Shown here: in pieces, positions 1-8,078 of the stretch | Layout: each line of letters opens with the position of its first letter | How positions within the stretch are numbered: position 1 is the first letter of the stretch | Notes under the pieces: generated by a model | What the model was told of the DNA's origin: nothing | Database searches by the model: none | What the model saw: only the letters and a program-made list of their open reading frames with translations | Origin: Methylonatrum sp040877625 | Lineage (GTDB): Bacteria; Pseudomonadota; Gammaproteobacteria; Nitrococcales; Aquisalimonadaceae | NCBI GenBank assembly: GCA_040877625.1 | Contig: JBBDNK010000044.1 | Coordinates: 1 to 64,000, forward strand | Reading direction: 5' to 3' | DNA: 64,000 nt | Program-made: the position numbers and the translations under genes

Positions 1-43
1 CCGATGGCTCCGCAGAGCCCATGGGAATAAATCAGAGGCTCCC
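1..43 (-). repeat. Dispersed intergenic repeat, copy A
   Basis: On the minus strand this reads GAGCCTCTGATTTATTCCC followed by ATGGGCTCTG and a GGCTC/GAGCC hairpin. The same core occurs near 13.17 kb and 26.00 kb on the plus strand, so it is a repeat family rather than chance. Copy A lies upstream of the glutathione S-transferase-like gene; its left neighbour is outside the window. Confidence 0.7.
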
Positions 44-112
44 TGGGGGTTGCACTCGCCGGCGGTTTGTCGTGTCATCGTCCCCGTTTCCAACAATGAA
101 AAGGATCTGCCC

Positions 113-742
113 GTGATTGATCTCTGGACCTGGACCACGCCGAACGGCCGCAAGGTTTCCATTCTCCTCGAAGAGCTGGGGCTGCCCTACAAGGTCAATG
201 CCGTTGATATTACCAATGGCGACCAGTATCAGCCCGAATTTCTGCGCGTTAGCCCGAACAACAAGATACCCGCCATCGTCGATCACGATACCGGTATGGC
301 GCTGATGGAGTCGGGCGCGATCATGATCTATCTGGCCGAGAAAACCGGTCGCCTGCTGCCCGAGGACGCGGAAGGACGATACCGCGTGATGGAATGGCTG
401 ATGTGGCAGATGGGCGGTCCCGGCCCGATGCTCGGCCAGCTTCACCATTTTCATCATTTCAATCCGGGTAAGGCGCCTTATGCCGAAGAACGGTTCGGCA
501 AGGAAGCGCAGCGTCTGTACGGCGTCCTGGAAAAACGTCTGGCGGGCCGTGACTATGTGGTTGATGATTACTCCATTGCCGATATCGCCATCTGGCCGTG
601 GATTTCCCGGTTCGAGTGGCAGGGGATGGATCTCAACGCATTCCCCAACGTGAAGCGCTGGTATACAGCGATCGCTGCGCGGCCGGCGGTACAGCGCGGC
701 TACGATGTGCCGGGACGGCAGGCGGACATTCCAATGCCCTGA
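113..742 (+). CDS. Glutathione S-transferase-like protein (YfcG/YghU type)
   Basis: A 209-residue cytosolic protein with an N-terminal thioredoxin-like half (about residues 1-80) and a C-terminal helical half. The cis-Pro segment NNKIPAIVD and the following MESGAIMIYLAEKTG are typical of the glutathione site in the YfcG/YghU group, which acts in thiol-disulfide chemistry rather than classical conjugation. I chose the GTG start because AAAGGAT lies just upstream and the protein then begins directly with the first beta strand (VIDLWTWTTPNGRK); an upstream TTG at 50 would add 21 poorly conserved residues. It is monocistronic and followed by a long hairpin. The substrate cannot be read from sequence. 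Confidence 0.85.
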   Translation: MIDLWTWTTPNGRKVSILLEELGLPYKVNAVDITNGDQYQPEFLRVSPNNKIPAIVDHDTGMALMESGAIMIYLAEKTGRLLPEDAEGRYRVMEWLMWQMGGPGPMLGQLHHFHHFNPGKAPYAEERFGKEAQRLYGVLEKRLAGRDYVVDDYSIADIAIWPWISRFEWQGMDLNAFPNVKRWYTAIAARPAVQRGYDVPGRQADIPMP

Positions 743-770
743 GTTCGGAAATGCGCGCCGGGCAGGGATC

Positions 771-822
771 AAGGAGACACGGACGTATTCACGCGGCCGT
801 GTGAATACGTCCGTGTCTCCTT
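771..822. terminator. Perfect 22-bp inverted repeat (possible terminator)
   Basis: Two perfectly complementary 22-nt arms (771-792 and 801-822) flank an 8-nt GC-rich loop. No T-run follows on either side, so it is not a textbook Rho-independent terminator. It lies about 30 nt after the glutathione S-transferase-like gene and may end or stabilise that transcript, or be a REP-like element. Confidence 0.55.
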
Positions 823-925
823 GAGAGTTAGTATTTCAGACAGGATGTAAAGGCGGGCATCCCGCGCTACAGGTGGGCTCCAAAGGAGAGGGCATGTTGT
901 CTCGCACCAGGTACGGATTCCGCGC

Positions 926-1339
926 ATGATCGACGGCATCGCGGAATACCAGACACTGTTCTGGTGGCTGGCGTCGTTGTCGGTCGTGGTGTTTTTCGCC
1001 ACCCTGATTATTGTGCCCATGATGGTGGTTCGAATCCCTGCCGATTATTTCGCCCGTAGCCGCCGTCGCACGGCGCTATGGGCGAATCGCCACCCGGTGG
1101 TTCGGGGGCTGCTGTGGATTGTCAGAAACACGCTGGGGCTGATACTGCTGCTGGTCGGGCTGGCGATGCTGGTGCTGCCCGGCCAGGGCATCATTACGAT
1201 TCTGGTTGCCATTATGCTGCTCGATTTTCCGGCCAAGTTCAGGCTGGAGAGATGGATAGTCGAACGGCCGCCGGTCCTTCTGTCCATTAACTGGTTACGC
1301 CGACGCGCAGGCAAACCCCCGCTTGTCGTAGATCCCTGA
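926..1339 (+). CDS. Small PGPGW-type transmembrane protein
   Basis: A 137-residue inner-membrane protein. There is a hydrophobic segment at about residues 12-35, then a basic cytosolic stretch (ARSRRRTALWANRHP). A second hydrophobic hairpin at about 58-100 contains VLPGQGI, which corresponds to the PGPGW signature of a widespread small membrane family. Its function is not known to me. It is a single gene between a hairpin-bearing intergenic region and the convergent TauE/SafE gene. A clear Shine-Dalgarno was not found, so the start is the first ATG of the frame. Confidence 0.6.
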   Translation: MIDGIAEYQTLFWWLASLSVVVFFATLIIVPMMVVRIPADYFARSRRRTALWANRHPVVRGLLWIVRNTLGLILLLVGLAMLVLPGQGIITILVAIMLLDFPAKFRLERWIVERPPVLLSINWLRRRAGKPPLVVDP

Positions 1340-1418
1340 GTGATTGCCGTTTCCATCCGGGGACATGGCCCTGAGCGTGGCCTGGTGGTTGCGCCTGTTG
1401 CGCTCGGTCATGCCGCTG

Positions 1419-2264
1419 TCAGTCGCCGCCAAACGCCTCCATGAAGAACTGCACGACCAGCAGGCCGGACATGAGCCACAGAAAACCTCTCAACCAGCCT
1501 CTATAGACTGCAACCGAGACCCTTTCCCGCACCGCGATGCCGATCAGCAGGCCGAGCATGGCCATGACGGCAAGCGGCAGGGACCACAGCAGCAGAGTTG
1601 GCCCGAGCAGTCCGAGCACGGAGAACGTCACGGCCTGCGTGCTTTTGCCGACCAGAAAACAGAGGTTGATGGTTTGTACCAGGATCAGTGGCGCCAGTCT
1701 GAGTTCCAGGAAGTAGGCGACCAGGAGGGGGGCGCTGACGTTGACCGTGCCGGCCAGTGCGCCGGCGGTGAGGCCGACGCCGGCATTGGTGATCCTCTCG
1801 GGCCCGCGCATCCAGCCCCACAAGTTCCGTTCCTTGAACCGATCACTGACCAGATACAGCACGAGCGTCGCCGCCAGCAGCAACCGGAACGGGTTGGGGT
1901 CTACGGATACCAGCCACAGCGTCCCGAGGATGGTACCCAGTACCATCCACATGGCCACGGGCCAGTATCGCCCCAGGCTGGCCGACCAGCCGCCGCCACG
2001 CAACATGCTGTAGAAGTTCACCGCGATGTTGGGAGCCAGGGTCAGCAGGATTGCCGTCTGCACGTCCGTCAGCAGGGCGAGCAGCGGTGTCGCGACCATG
2101 GGAAACCCCAACCCGAAGCCGCCGTGTATCAGACCCGCCAGGGCCACGACCCCCAGGGCCAGAATCATGTGAGAGAAAACAAGGGTATCCACAAATAATC
2201 GACCCGAATCGGTGATGAAGGAGCAGTGGAACGGAGTTCGCAATGTCCACAAGGTGGTGGTCAA
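1419..2264 (-). CDS. TauE/SafE (TSUP) family membrane permease
   Basis: A 281-residue polytopic protein of the TSUP family, which exports sulfite, sulfonates or other small anions. The hallmark glycine-rich loop LAGLIHGGFGLGFPMVATPLL opens the first repeat. A second related loop, GLTAGALAGTVNVSAPLL, opens the second, giving about eight membrane helices. The first 30 residues are atypical for the family; the true start may be the Met near position 2168 or a GTG just before it, but no Shine-Dalgarno decides this. It is divergent from the SdhA-like operon. The substrate is not determinable from sequence. Confidence 0.8.
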   Translation of the reverse strand: MTTTLWTLRTPFHCSFITDSGRLFVDTLVFSHMILALGVVALAGLIHGGFGLGFPMVATPLLALLTDVQTAILLTLAPNIAVNFYSMLRGGGWSASLGRYWPVAMWMVLGTILGTLWLVSVDPNPFRLLLAATLVLYLVSDRFKERNLWGWMRGPERITNAGVGLTAGALAGTVNVSAPLLVAYFLELRLAPLILVQTINLCFLVGKSTQAVTFSVLGLLGPTLLLWSLPLAVMAMLGLLIGIAVRERVSVAVYRGWLRGFLWLMSGLLVVQFFMEAFGGD

Positions 2265-2492
2265 TTTGGTTGGCGGTATGTTAAATCAAATTGCGTTGAT
2301 TGTGATTAGTCGAGGAGTGAAGCCTTCGTGTATGACGGTCCGCGGTCGTAGAGAGCGATAGATAGGATTTACAGTCCGCCTGGAGCTGGCACTCTGTGTG
2401 ACACTGCCAGTATTCGCGCAGCGCGTGCTCGTGGCTGCCGTGGCCCAGGTTCGGCAATGTGACGGTTCGGCCGTCAGGCAAGAGGTAGCGCA

Positions 2493-4283
2493 GTGACGGG
2501 TGACTATGAAATTGTCGATCACGTTCATGACGTGGTGGTGGTCGGAGCAGGCGGCGCCGGGCTGCGTGCCACGCTGGGCATGGTGGAGCAGGGCCTGACG
2601 ACGGCCTGTGTAACCAAGGTGTTTCCCACTCGGAGCCATACGGTGGCCGCCCAGGGCGGTATTGCCGCCGCGTTGGGCAATATGGATGAGGATGACTGGC
2701 GGTGGCACGCCTACGACACGGTCAAGGGCTCGGATTGGCTGGGCGATCAGGATGCCATCGAATACATGTGCCGGGAGGCGGCGAGCGCCATTGTCGAGCT
2801 CGAACATTATGGTGTGCCGTTCTCCAGAACGCAGAGCGGGCACATCTATCAGCGTCCGCTGGGCGGTCACAGCGTGCGCTTCGGGGAGGCAACCGCACAA
2901 CGTGCCTGTGCCGCCGCTGACCGCACCGGCCATGCGATCCTGCATACGCTCTATCAGCAGTCTCTCAGGCACCAGGCCGAGTTCTACGTGGAGTTCTTCA
3001 CGCTCGATCTGATCATGGAAGACGGTATCTGCCGGGGCATCGTGGCGCTGGAGATGGCCAGCGGGCGGATTCACCGATTCCGTGCCCGGCAGACGGTGCT
3101 TGCCACCGGCGGTTACGGGCGGGCGTGGTTCTCCTGTACCTCCGCACACACCTGCACCGGCGATGGCGGCGGCATGGCCCTGCGCGCGGGCCTGCCGTTG
3201 CAGGACATGGAGTTCGTTCAGTTTCATCCCACCGGTATCTACGGATCGGGCTGTCTGATCACCGAAGGCGTACGAGGCGAGGGCGGATTTCTGACCAACA
3301 GTCGTGGCGAGCGTTTCATGGAGCGTTACGCGCCCAATGCCAGGGACCTTGCCTCCCGCGACGTGGTCAGTCGTGCGATGACGGTCGAGATCAGGGAGGG
3401 GCGGGGTGTCGGCAGGGCGCAGGACCATATCCACCTGCATCTGGAGCATCTCGGGCCGGAAGTGATAGACGAACGGTTACCCGGCATCCGTGAAACCGCA
3501 CGGATCTTCGGTGGCATCGATGTCACGCGGCAGCCGATTCCGGTTATCCCGACGGTGCACTACAACATGGGCGGTATTCCCACCAGCATCCACGGGGAGG
3601 TGATCAATCCGGCGTCGAACGATCCGGACCGGGTGGTGCCGGGCCTGATGGCAATCGGCGAGGCGGCCTGCGTTTCGGTGCACGGCGCCAATCGACTGGG
3701 CTCGAATTCACTGCTGGATCTCATCGTATTCGGCCGTGCCGCCGCGGTGCGCGCGGCGGCGCTGGTTCGCCAGGGCTCTGCCCTTGCGCCGCCGCGGCGT
3801 GACAGTGCGGATCCGGCGCTGGAACGCGTGGACCGTCTCCGGCATGCCGGGGGCGGCCCTACACCCGTCGCGGTGGTGCGGGACCAGTTGCAAAGAACCA
3901 TGCAGGCGCTTGCCAGCGTATTCCGCACCGGCGAGACCCTGACGCAGGGCCGCAGCCAGGTTCAGGCCATACGTGATGCCTTCAGGGATGTCCGGGTTAC
4001 GGACAAGTCGCTGATCTGGAACACGGATCTGATCGAGGCGCTGGAACTGGACAACCTCATCGGTAATGCTCAGGCCACGGTCGCCTCTGCCGCCGCCCGC
4101 ACGGAGAGCCGAGGCGCCCATGCGCGGGAGGATTTTCCGGACCGCGATGATGTCAACTGGCTGCATCATTCCCTGGCCTGGATCGAACAGAGCGGCGCAC
4201 CCCGGCTCGGGGAGCGGCCGGTACACCTGCATACGCTTACGGATGCGATGGCGTCTATCGAACCCAAGGCCCGTCAGTATTGA
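2493..4283 (+). CDS. Succinate dehydrogenase/fumarate reductase flavoprotein-like subunit, without SdhB/C/D
   Basis: A 596-residue SdhA-type flavoprotein. The FAD Rossmann motif GAGGAG is at residues 18-23, and the covalent-FAD histidine is in RSHTVAAQGG (H49). The capping domain has the QFHPTGIY and TEGVRGEGG segments, and PTVHYNMGGIPT forms part of the dicarboxylate site. Length and C-terminus (ending ARQY) match ordinary SdhA. No iron-sulfur or membrane-anchor genes flank it. Downstream, with 12 nt spacing, comes a CoA-ester hydratase and then a CitE-like lyase. The GTG start has AGAGGT upstream. It is either a second SdhA paralogue that borrows SdhB from elsewhere, or a dedicated dicarboxylate dehydrogenase feeding the two CoA enzymes. 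The second role is my inference. Confidence 0.85.
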   Translation: MTGDYEIVDHVHDVVVVGAGGAGLRATLGMVEQGLTTACVTKVFPTRSHTVAAQGGIAAALGNMDEDDWRWHAYDTVKGSDWLGDQDAIEYMCREAASAIVELEHYGVPFSRTQSGHIYQRPLGGHSVRFGEATAQRACAAADRTGHAILHTLYQQSLRHQAEFYVEFFTLDLIMEDGICRGIVALEMASGRIHRFRARQTVLATGGYGRAWFSCTSAHTCTGDGGGMALRAGLPLQDMEFVQFHPTGIYGSGCLITEGVRGEGGFLTNSRGERFMERYAPNARDLASRDVVSRAMTVEIREGRGVGRAQDHIHLHLEHLGPEVIDERLPGIRETARIFGGIDVTRQPIPVIPTVHYNMGGIPTSIHGEVINPASNDPDRVVPGLMAIGEAACVSVHGANRLGSNSLLDLIVFGRAAAVRAAALVRQGSALAPPRRDSADPALERVDRLRHAGGGPTPVAVVRDQLQRTMQALASVFRTGETLTQGRSQVQAIRDAFRDVRVTDKSLIWNTDLIEALELDNLIGNAQATVASAAARTESRGAHAREDFPDRDDVNWLHHSLAWIEQSGAPRLGERPVHLHTLTDAMASIEPKARQY

Positions 4284-4295
4284 TCGGAGAAACCC

Positions 4296-5165
4296 ATGTC
4301 CCTGAATATCGCCCAACTCCAGGAGTGGATCGGCAGCACCGAGACGCTTGAGGATGTGCTGACGGCCACGCCGGTCGCCGCGATGAGTGCGACGATTGAT
4401 CGACAGGATCCGCCGTCGACGGCTGGCACCGAACTGCCTCTGCTATGGCATTGGCTCTATTTTCTGCCGCTCCACCGCCACTCCGAACTCGGCCCCGACG
4501 GCCATGCCGAACGAGGCGGATTTCTGCCGCCCGTCCCATTGCCACGCCGCATGTGGGCGGGCGGGCGGCTGCAGTTTCACCAACCCCTGCGGGTTGGGGA
4601 CAACGTCACCCGGGTATCACGTATTGCCGACGTCAGTGCCAAGGAGGGGCGCAGCGGTACGCTGGCGTTTGTCCGCGTACGGCACGAAATCAGCAACGGT
4701 GGGGGACTGGCGGTCACCGAGGATCACAATATTGTTTATCGCAATATGCCTGCGCCAGGTGATCCGCCGCCGGTGCCGCCGCAGGCGCCCGGGCAGTCGG
4801 CCTGGTCGCGGAAGATCACGCCCGATCCGGTGCTGTTGTTCCGCTACTCGGCGCTGACCTTCAACGGCCACCGAATCCATTACGACCGCTCGTACGTGAC
4901 CGACGTGGAAGGTTATCCCGGTCTCATTGTGCACGGCCCGCTGATTGCCACCTTGCTGCTGGATCTGCTGCGGCGCAACCTGCCGGACGCCTGGGTAGTC
5001 GGCTTCAGCTATCGCGCGGTCAGCCCGGTGTTCGATATTGAATCATTTAGCGTCTGCGGCGCACCGGAGACCGCGGGTGGATCTGTTCGGCTGTGGGCGG
5101 AAAATGCCCGTGGTGGGCTGGTAATGGAAGCGACGGCGGAGCTTTCGCCGAGGGAGGAACGATGA
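4296..5165 (+). CDS. Hotdog-fold (FAS1-like/MaoC-like) CoA-ester hydratase
   Basis: A 289-residue double-hotdog protein resembling mesaconyl-C4-CoA hydratase and itaconyl-CoA hydratase. The N-terminal half carries HWLYFLPLHRHSELGPDGH, and GGFLPPVPLPRRMWAGG is typical of this branch. The C-terminal half contains the catalytic-type segment FRYSALTFNGHRIHYDRSY followed by YPGLIVHGPL, where Asp/His act in hydration. It starts 12 nt after the flavoprotein with GGAGAAACCC before the ATG, and its stop overlaps the lyase start (ATGA). Translational coupling to a CitE-like lyase suggests hydration to a 3-hydroxyacyl-CoA such as citramalyl-CoA or malyl-CoA, which the lyase would then split. The exact substrate is inferred. 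Confidence 0.75.
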   Translation: MSLNIAQLQEWIGSTETLEDVLTATPVAAMSATIDRQDPPSTAGTELPLLWHWLYFLPLHRHSELGPDGHAERGGFLPPVPLPRRMWAGGRLQFHQPLRVGDNVTRVSRIADVSAKEGRSGTLAFVRVRHEISNGGGLAVTEDHNIVYRNMPAPGDPPPVPPQAPGQSAWSRKITPDPVLLFRYSALTFNGHRIHYDRSYVTDVEGYPGLIVHGPLIATLLLDLLRRNLPDAWVVGFSYRAVSPVFDIESFSVCGAPETAGGSVRLWAENARGGLVMEATAELSPREER

Positions 5166-5965
5166 CCGGGAAGCTTGCGCACTCGTATCTGTTCGTCCCT
5201 GGCAACCGCCCGGAACGCTTTGCCAAGGCATGGGCCGCCGGCGCTGACGCGGTGATCGTGGATCTGGAGGATGCGGTACCCATCGAGGACAAGGTGCGCG
5301 CCCGCGAGCATGTTGCCGAATGGCTATCGCCGGAAAGACCCGTGCTGGTGCGTATCAATGCCGCGGACACCGAATGGTTTCAGGAGGATGCGGCGCTGTG
5401 CCGGATGCCCGGTGTAGCCGGTGTCGTTCTGCCGAAGGCTGAACACGTCGAGGATATCCGGCATTTTGCCGCGCAGTGCCCGATCTATCCGCTGATCGAG
5501 ACGGCGAACGGGCTGTGGCATGCCGAGGCCCTGGCGCGACAGCCGGAGGTGGCGCGGCTGGTGTTCGGCTCCATCGATTTTCAGCTGGATCTCGGGATCA
5601 GCGGCGACGATGATGAGTTGCTTTATTTCCGCTCGCAGCTCGTGCTGATTTCCCGGATTGCCGGACTACCGGCGCCGGTGGATGGCGTTAGCGTCGCACT
5701 TGACGATGCCGGGCAATTGCGTGCCGATGTGCAGCGATCGCGGCGGCTGGGGTTTGGCGCCAAGCTCTGCATCCACCCGAAGCAGGTTGAACATGTCAAC
5801 GCAGGTTTTCGACCCGGCGCGGAGGACATTGCCTGGGCAATGAAGGTTGTTGATGCGGCAACCGCGGCGCGGGGTGCCGCCGTGGCCGTGGACGGCAGGA
5901 TGATAGATCGACCGCTCATTGAGAGGGCCCGGCAGATACTCGCCGATGCCGAGCGACACACCTGA
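5162..5965 (+). CDS. CitE-like CoA-ester lyase (malyl-/citramalyl-CoA lyase type)
   Basis: A 267-residue TIM-barrel protein of the HpcH/HpaI-CitE family. Characteristic elements are SYLFVPGNRPERFAKA, AVIVDLEDAVP (acidic metal and CoA region), VLVRINA (conserved Arg), YPLIETANG (metal-binding Glu) and LGFGAKLCIHPKQVE near the C-terminus. Stand-alone CitE-like proteins of this size cleave malyl-CoA, citramalyl-CoA or 3-hydroxymethylglutaryl-type esters. GAGGGAGGA precedes the ATG, which overlaps the hydratase stop. It is the last gene of the three-gene operon and converges on the diguanylate cyclase gene. It is not citrate lyase, because the acyl-carrier and alpha-subunit genes are absent. Confidence 0.8.
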   Translation: MTGKLAHSYLFVPGNRPERFAKAWAAGADAVIVDLEDAVPIEDKVRAREHVAEWLSPERPVLVRINAADTEWFQEDAALCRMPGVAGVVLPKAEHVEDIRHFAAQCPIYPLIETANGLWHAEALARQPEVARLVFGSIDFQLDLGISGDDDELLYFRSQLVLISRIAGLPAPVDGVSVALDDAGQLRADVQRSRRLGFGAKLCIHPKQVEHVNAGFRPGAEDIAWAMKVVDAATAARGAAVAVDGRMIDRPLIERARQILADAERHT

Positions 5966-5967
5966 CC

Positions 5968-7707
5968 TCAGGCTTGCGTGAGGCCCTGTTCAAACGTTGC
6001 CGTCCGGTTCCGGCCGGCGTTTTTTGCCTTGTAGAGCGCGGCATCGGCCTTGCTCATCAGATCATCCACATTCAGGCTCTGCTCATCCGGCAGCAACCGG
6101 GTCAGACCGGCACTCAGGGTGTGCCTGATACGTTGCCCCTTGTAGAGCGTATAGGACTGTTCAAACATGGAGCGAATACGTTCCGTGAGGTCCACCGCTG
6201 CCTCCATGGACGGGGCCTGGAACAATACGGCAAACTCTTCACCTCCGTAACGGATGCAGACGTCGTCCGGGCGGCTGAAGCGGAGCAGCAGCCGAGCGAA
6301 TTCTTGCAGCACGACGTCCCCGGCATCATGGCCAAAGCTATCGTTGATCTCCTTGAAGTGATCGAGGTCGATGAACAACAGGAAAACCGGCGTTCCGGTG
6401 GTGGCAAAGCGGTCCTGCGCACTCGCCAGGGCGCTTGCCAGCATGCGACGGTTGCCGAGCCCGGTGAGCGGGTCGTGATTCGCCATTTCCAGCGCGGTTT
6501 TCCTATCGCGGTCCCACCCCATTAATCGTTCACCCAGCGCCAGGAGCAGCAGCACGGATTCAATCAGGCTGCCGATCTGGGCATAGAGCAGCGGCTCCAT
6601 CCCCCAGTGCAAGACATTGCTGGCAGCGCTGATGACGCTTGTGAGCAGCCCCGCGGCATAGATTGCCCAGGCAAGGACGAACCAGCGGGCGTATCTCAGG
6701 CCCTGTTGATAGGCTTGCAGGCCCACCAGGGGCAGCAGTATCAACAGTGACAGGGAAAAATAGGACACGTACAGAATCGGCCCGTACACTCCGGCAAAGC
6801 GCAGCAGGATTCCGAACAGCATGATCGCCTGCAGTGCCGACAGAACCGTATCCGTGCGCGGAGCCAGGCTGCGGGTCTGAAGGAAGTGTCTGGAAAACTG
6901 CACGGCGGTTATGCCGACGAGCAGGAAAACGATGTGAAACCCTTCGTTGTGCCAGAACTCCGACTCCGGCCACAGGTACTGAAAGGCGAAGCCGTTGAGT
7001 TTTGCCCACACCAGGGCGCTGCTGACCAGGAAAGCGGCGTAATACACGTAAACGGATTGTTGCAACAGCGTGGCGCTGATCAGGGCGATTACGATCAAGG
7101 CCAGCATAATGCCGAAATAGGCGCCGTGAAGCAGATACTCCCGCTGCACAATCTTTTGAAACGCCGACTGTTCCATCAGGTGGAAGTTGAGGCTGATCGA
7201 GTCTGCCTTGTCGTAGTTGAGGCGCAGGTAGACGTCGGTATGGCTTGCCGCGGGCGTCTGGTGACTGAATGTCAGTTTGCGGTAGTCCACCGGACGGGAT
7301 GTAAACGGCTGCCGGTCGGACAGGTGCCGTTCAGTCATTTCTCCGCCATTGTCGGCGAAGTAGATGGTCAGGTTATCCAGGTAACTGGTTTCGTGGTGGA
7401 GCACCCAGGCGCGGTGTCGCTCGGTATCGGAATTGCTCAGTCGCAGGCGCAGCCAGTAGGTGCTTCCGCTAATTCCCTGGTTGATGTCTTTTGTCGTCAG
7501 TGGCGTAAAGGCTTGCTGCCTTACGCTTTCCAGAGTGCTGCCCTTGTCCGTCACCAGGTATTCGACCGGCGCCCGCAGCGTCTGATGGGTCAGGTCGTCG
7601 ATGCTGATGGCCGGCAAGCTTTCATTCTGGCCATACGCCACCGAGGCACCGCTAAAAGCAATGCCGATGACGAGCATAAAACAGAGGCGCTGTATTCTAC
7701 GGCCCAT
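5968..7707 (-). CDS. 7TMR-DISM diguanylate cyclase (GGDEF)
   Basis: An inner-membrane enzyme predicted to make cyclic di-GMP. The chosen ATG gives a good signal peptide (MGRRIQRLCF, hydrophobic core, cleavage after ASVAYG). Then come a periplasmic jelly-roll 7TMR-DISMED2 sensor domain (about residues 25-170), seven membrane helices (about 180-380) and a C-terminal GGDEF domain. The GGDEF domain starts at HDPLTGLGNRR and has an intact RYGGEEF active-site loop. The inhibitory RxxD motif is not obvious before GGEEF. A GTG 30 nt upstream is possible but lacks a ribosome site. No partner gene is adjacent. The extracellular ligand is unknown; the DISMED2 fold often binds carbohydrates. Confidence 0.88.
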   Translation of the reverse strand: MGRRIQRLCFMLVIGIAFSGASVAYGQNESLPAISIDDLTHQTLRAPVEYLVTDKGSTLESVRQQAFTPLTTKDINQGISGSTYWLRLRLSNSDTERHRAWVLHHETSYLDNLTIYFADNGGEMTERHLSDRQPFTSRPVDYRKLTFSHQTPAASHTDVYLRLNYDKADSISLNFHLMEQSAFQKIVQREYLLHGAYFGIMLALIVIALISATLLQQSVYVYYAAFLVSSALVWAKLNGFAFQYLWPESEFWHNEGFHIVFLLVGITAVQFSRHFLQTRSLAPRTDTVLSALQAIMLFGILLRFAGVYGPILYVSYFSLSLLILLPLVGLQAYQQGLRYARWFVLAWAIYAAGLLTSVISAASNVLHWGMEPLLYAQIGSLIESVLLLLALGERLMGWDRDRKTALEMANHDPLTGLGNRRMLASALASAQDRFATTGTPVFLLFIDLDHFKEINDSFGHDAGDVVLQEFARLLLRFSRPDDVCIRYGGEEFAVLFQAPSMEAAVDLTERIRSMFEQSYTLYKGQRIRHTLSAGLTRLLPDEQSLNVDDLMSKADAALYKAKNAGRNRTATFEQGLTQA

Positions 7708-8078
7708 TCTTTGTTCTGAATCCTGGGGACGGGCCACTGTCTGGCAGGGCGAAACTGCAGGCTACCGTCAGGAACATACGCCGAACGCTCAGGATAATGA
7801 GGGCGGGCGGGGCGGTTTGTCCACAGTGTCACAGTTGGAGCGACCGGCGCCGGTATGGAAAGTATTGGTTGGCCGAGGCCCGGGCCAGCGCGGCGGGACC
7901 GGTCTCGCAGACCTCGGTGGGCGTAAAAGTCGCGTCCCTGTGCGTGTGCGCCCATTGGCCTCTGACCAATGGATGATTCGATTAAGCGGCAAAAACATGC
8001 ACAGTAGGCACCGGTTGCGTCATTGTGGCCGTGTATTATTGTCAATCTGGTAACTTTGCAAATTCTGGGTCCACGCTT
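7708..8078. other. Intergenic region with a CCATTGG/CCAATGG palindrome
   Basis: There is no convincing gene in these 371 nt between divergent genes; the open frames on both strands are rich in Arg and Pro and match nothing. The one clear element is the inverted repeat CCATTGG (7952-7958) and CCAATGG (7966-7972) with a 7-nt spacer, about 110 nt before the aminotransferase. It has the shape of a dimeric repressor site. I could not identify a well-spaced promoter. Confidence 0.4.

Noticed and set aside
2281..2481. 66-codon minus-strand frame upstream of the SdhA-like gene
   Set aside because: It would start 12 nt from the divergent GTG, has no ribosome site, and its Ser/Thr/His-rich second half looks like non-coding translation; it was left out as unsupported.
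8015..8039. TTGCGT/TATTAT as a promoter for the aminotransferase
   Set aside because: Spacing is only 14 nt or so, too short for a sigma-70 promoter.
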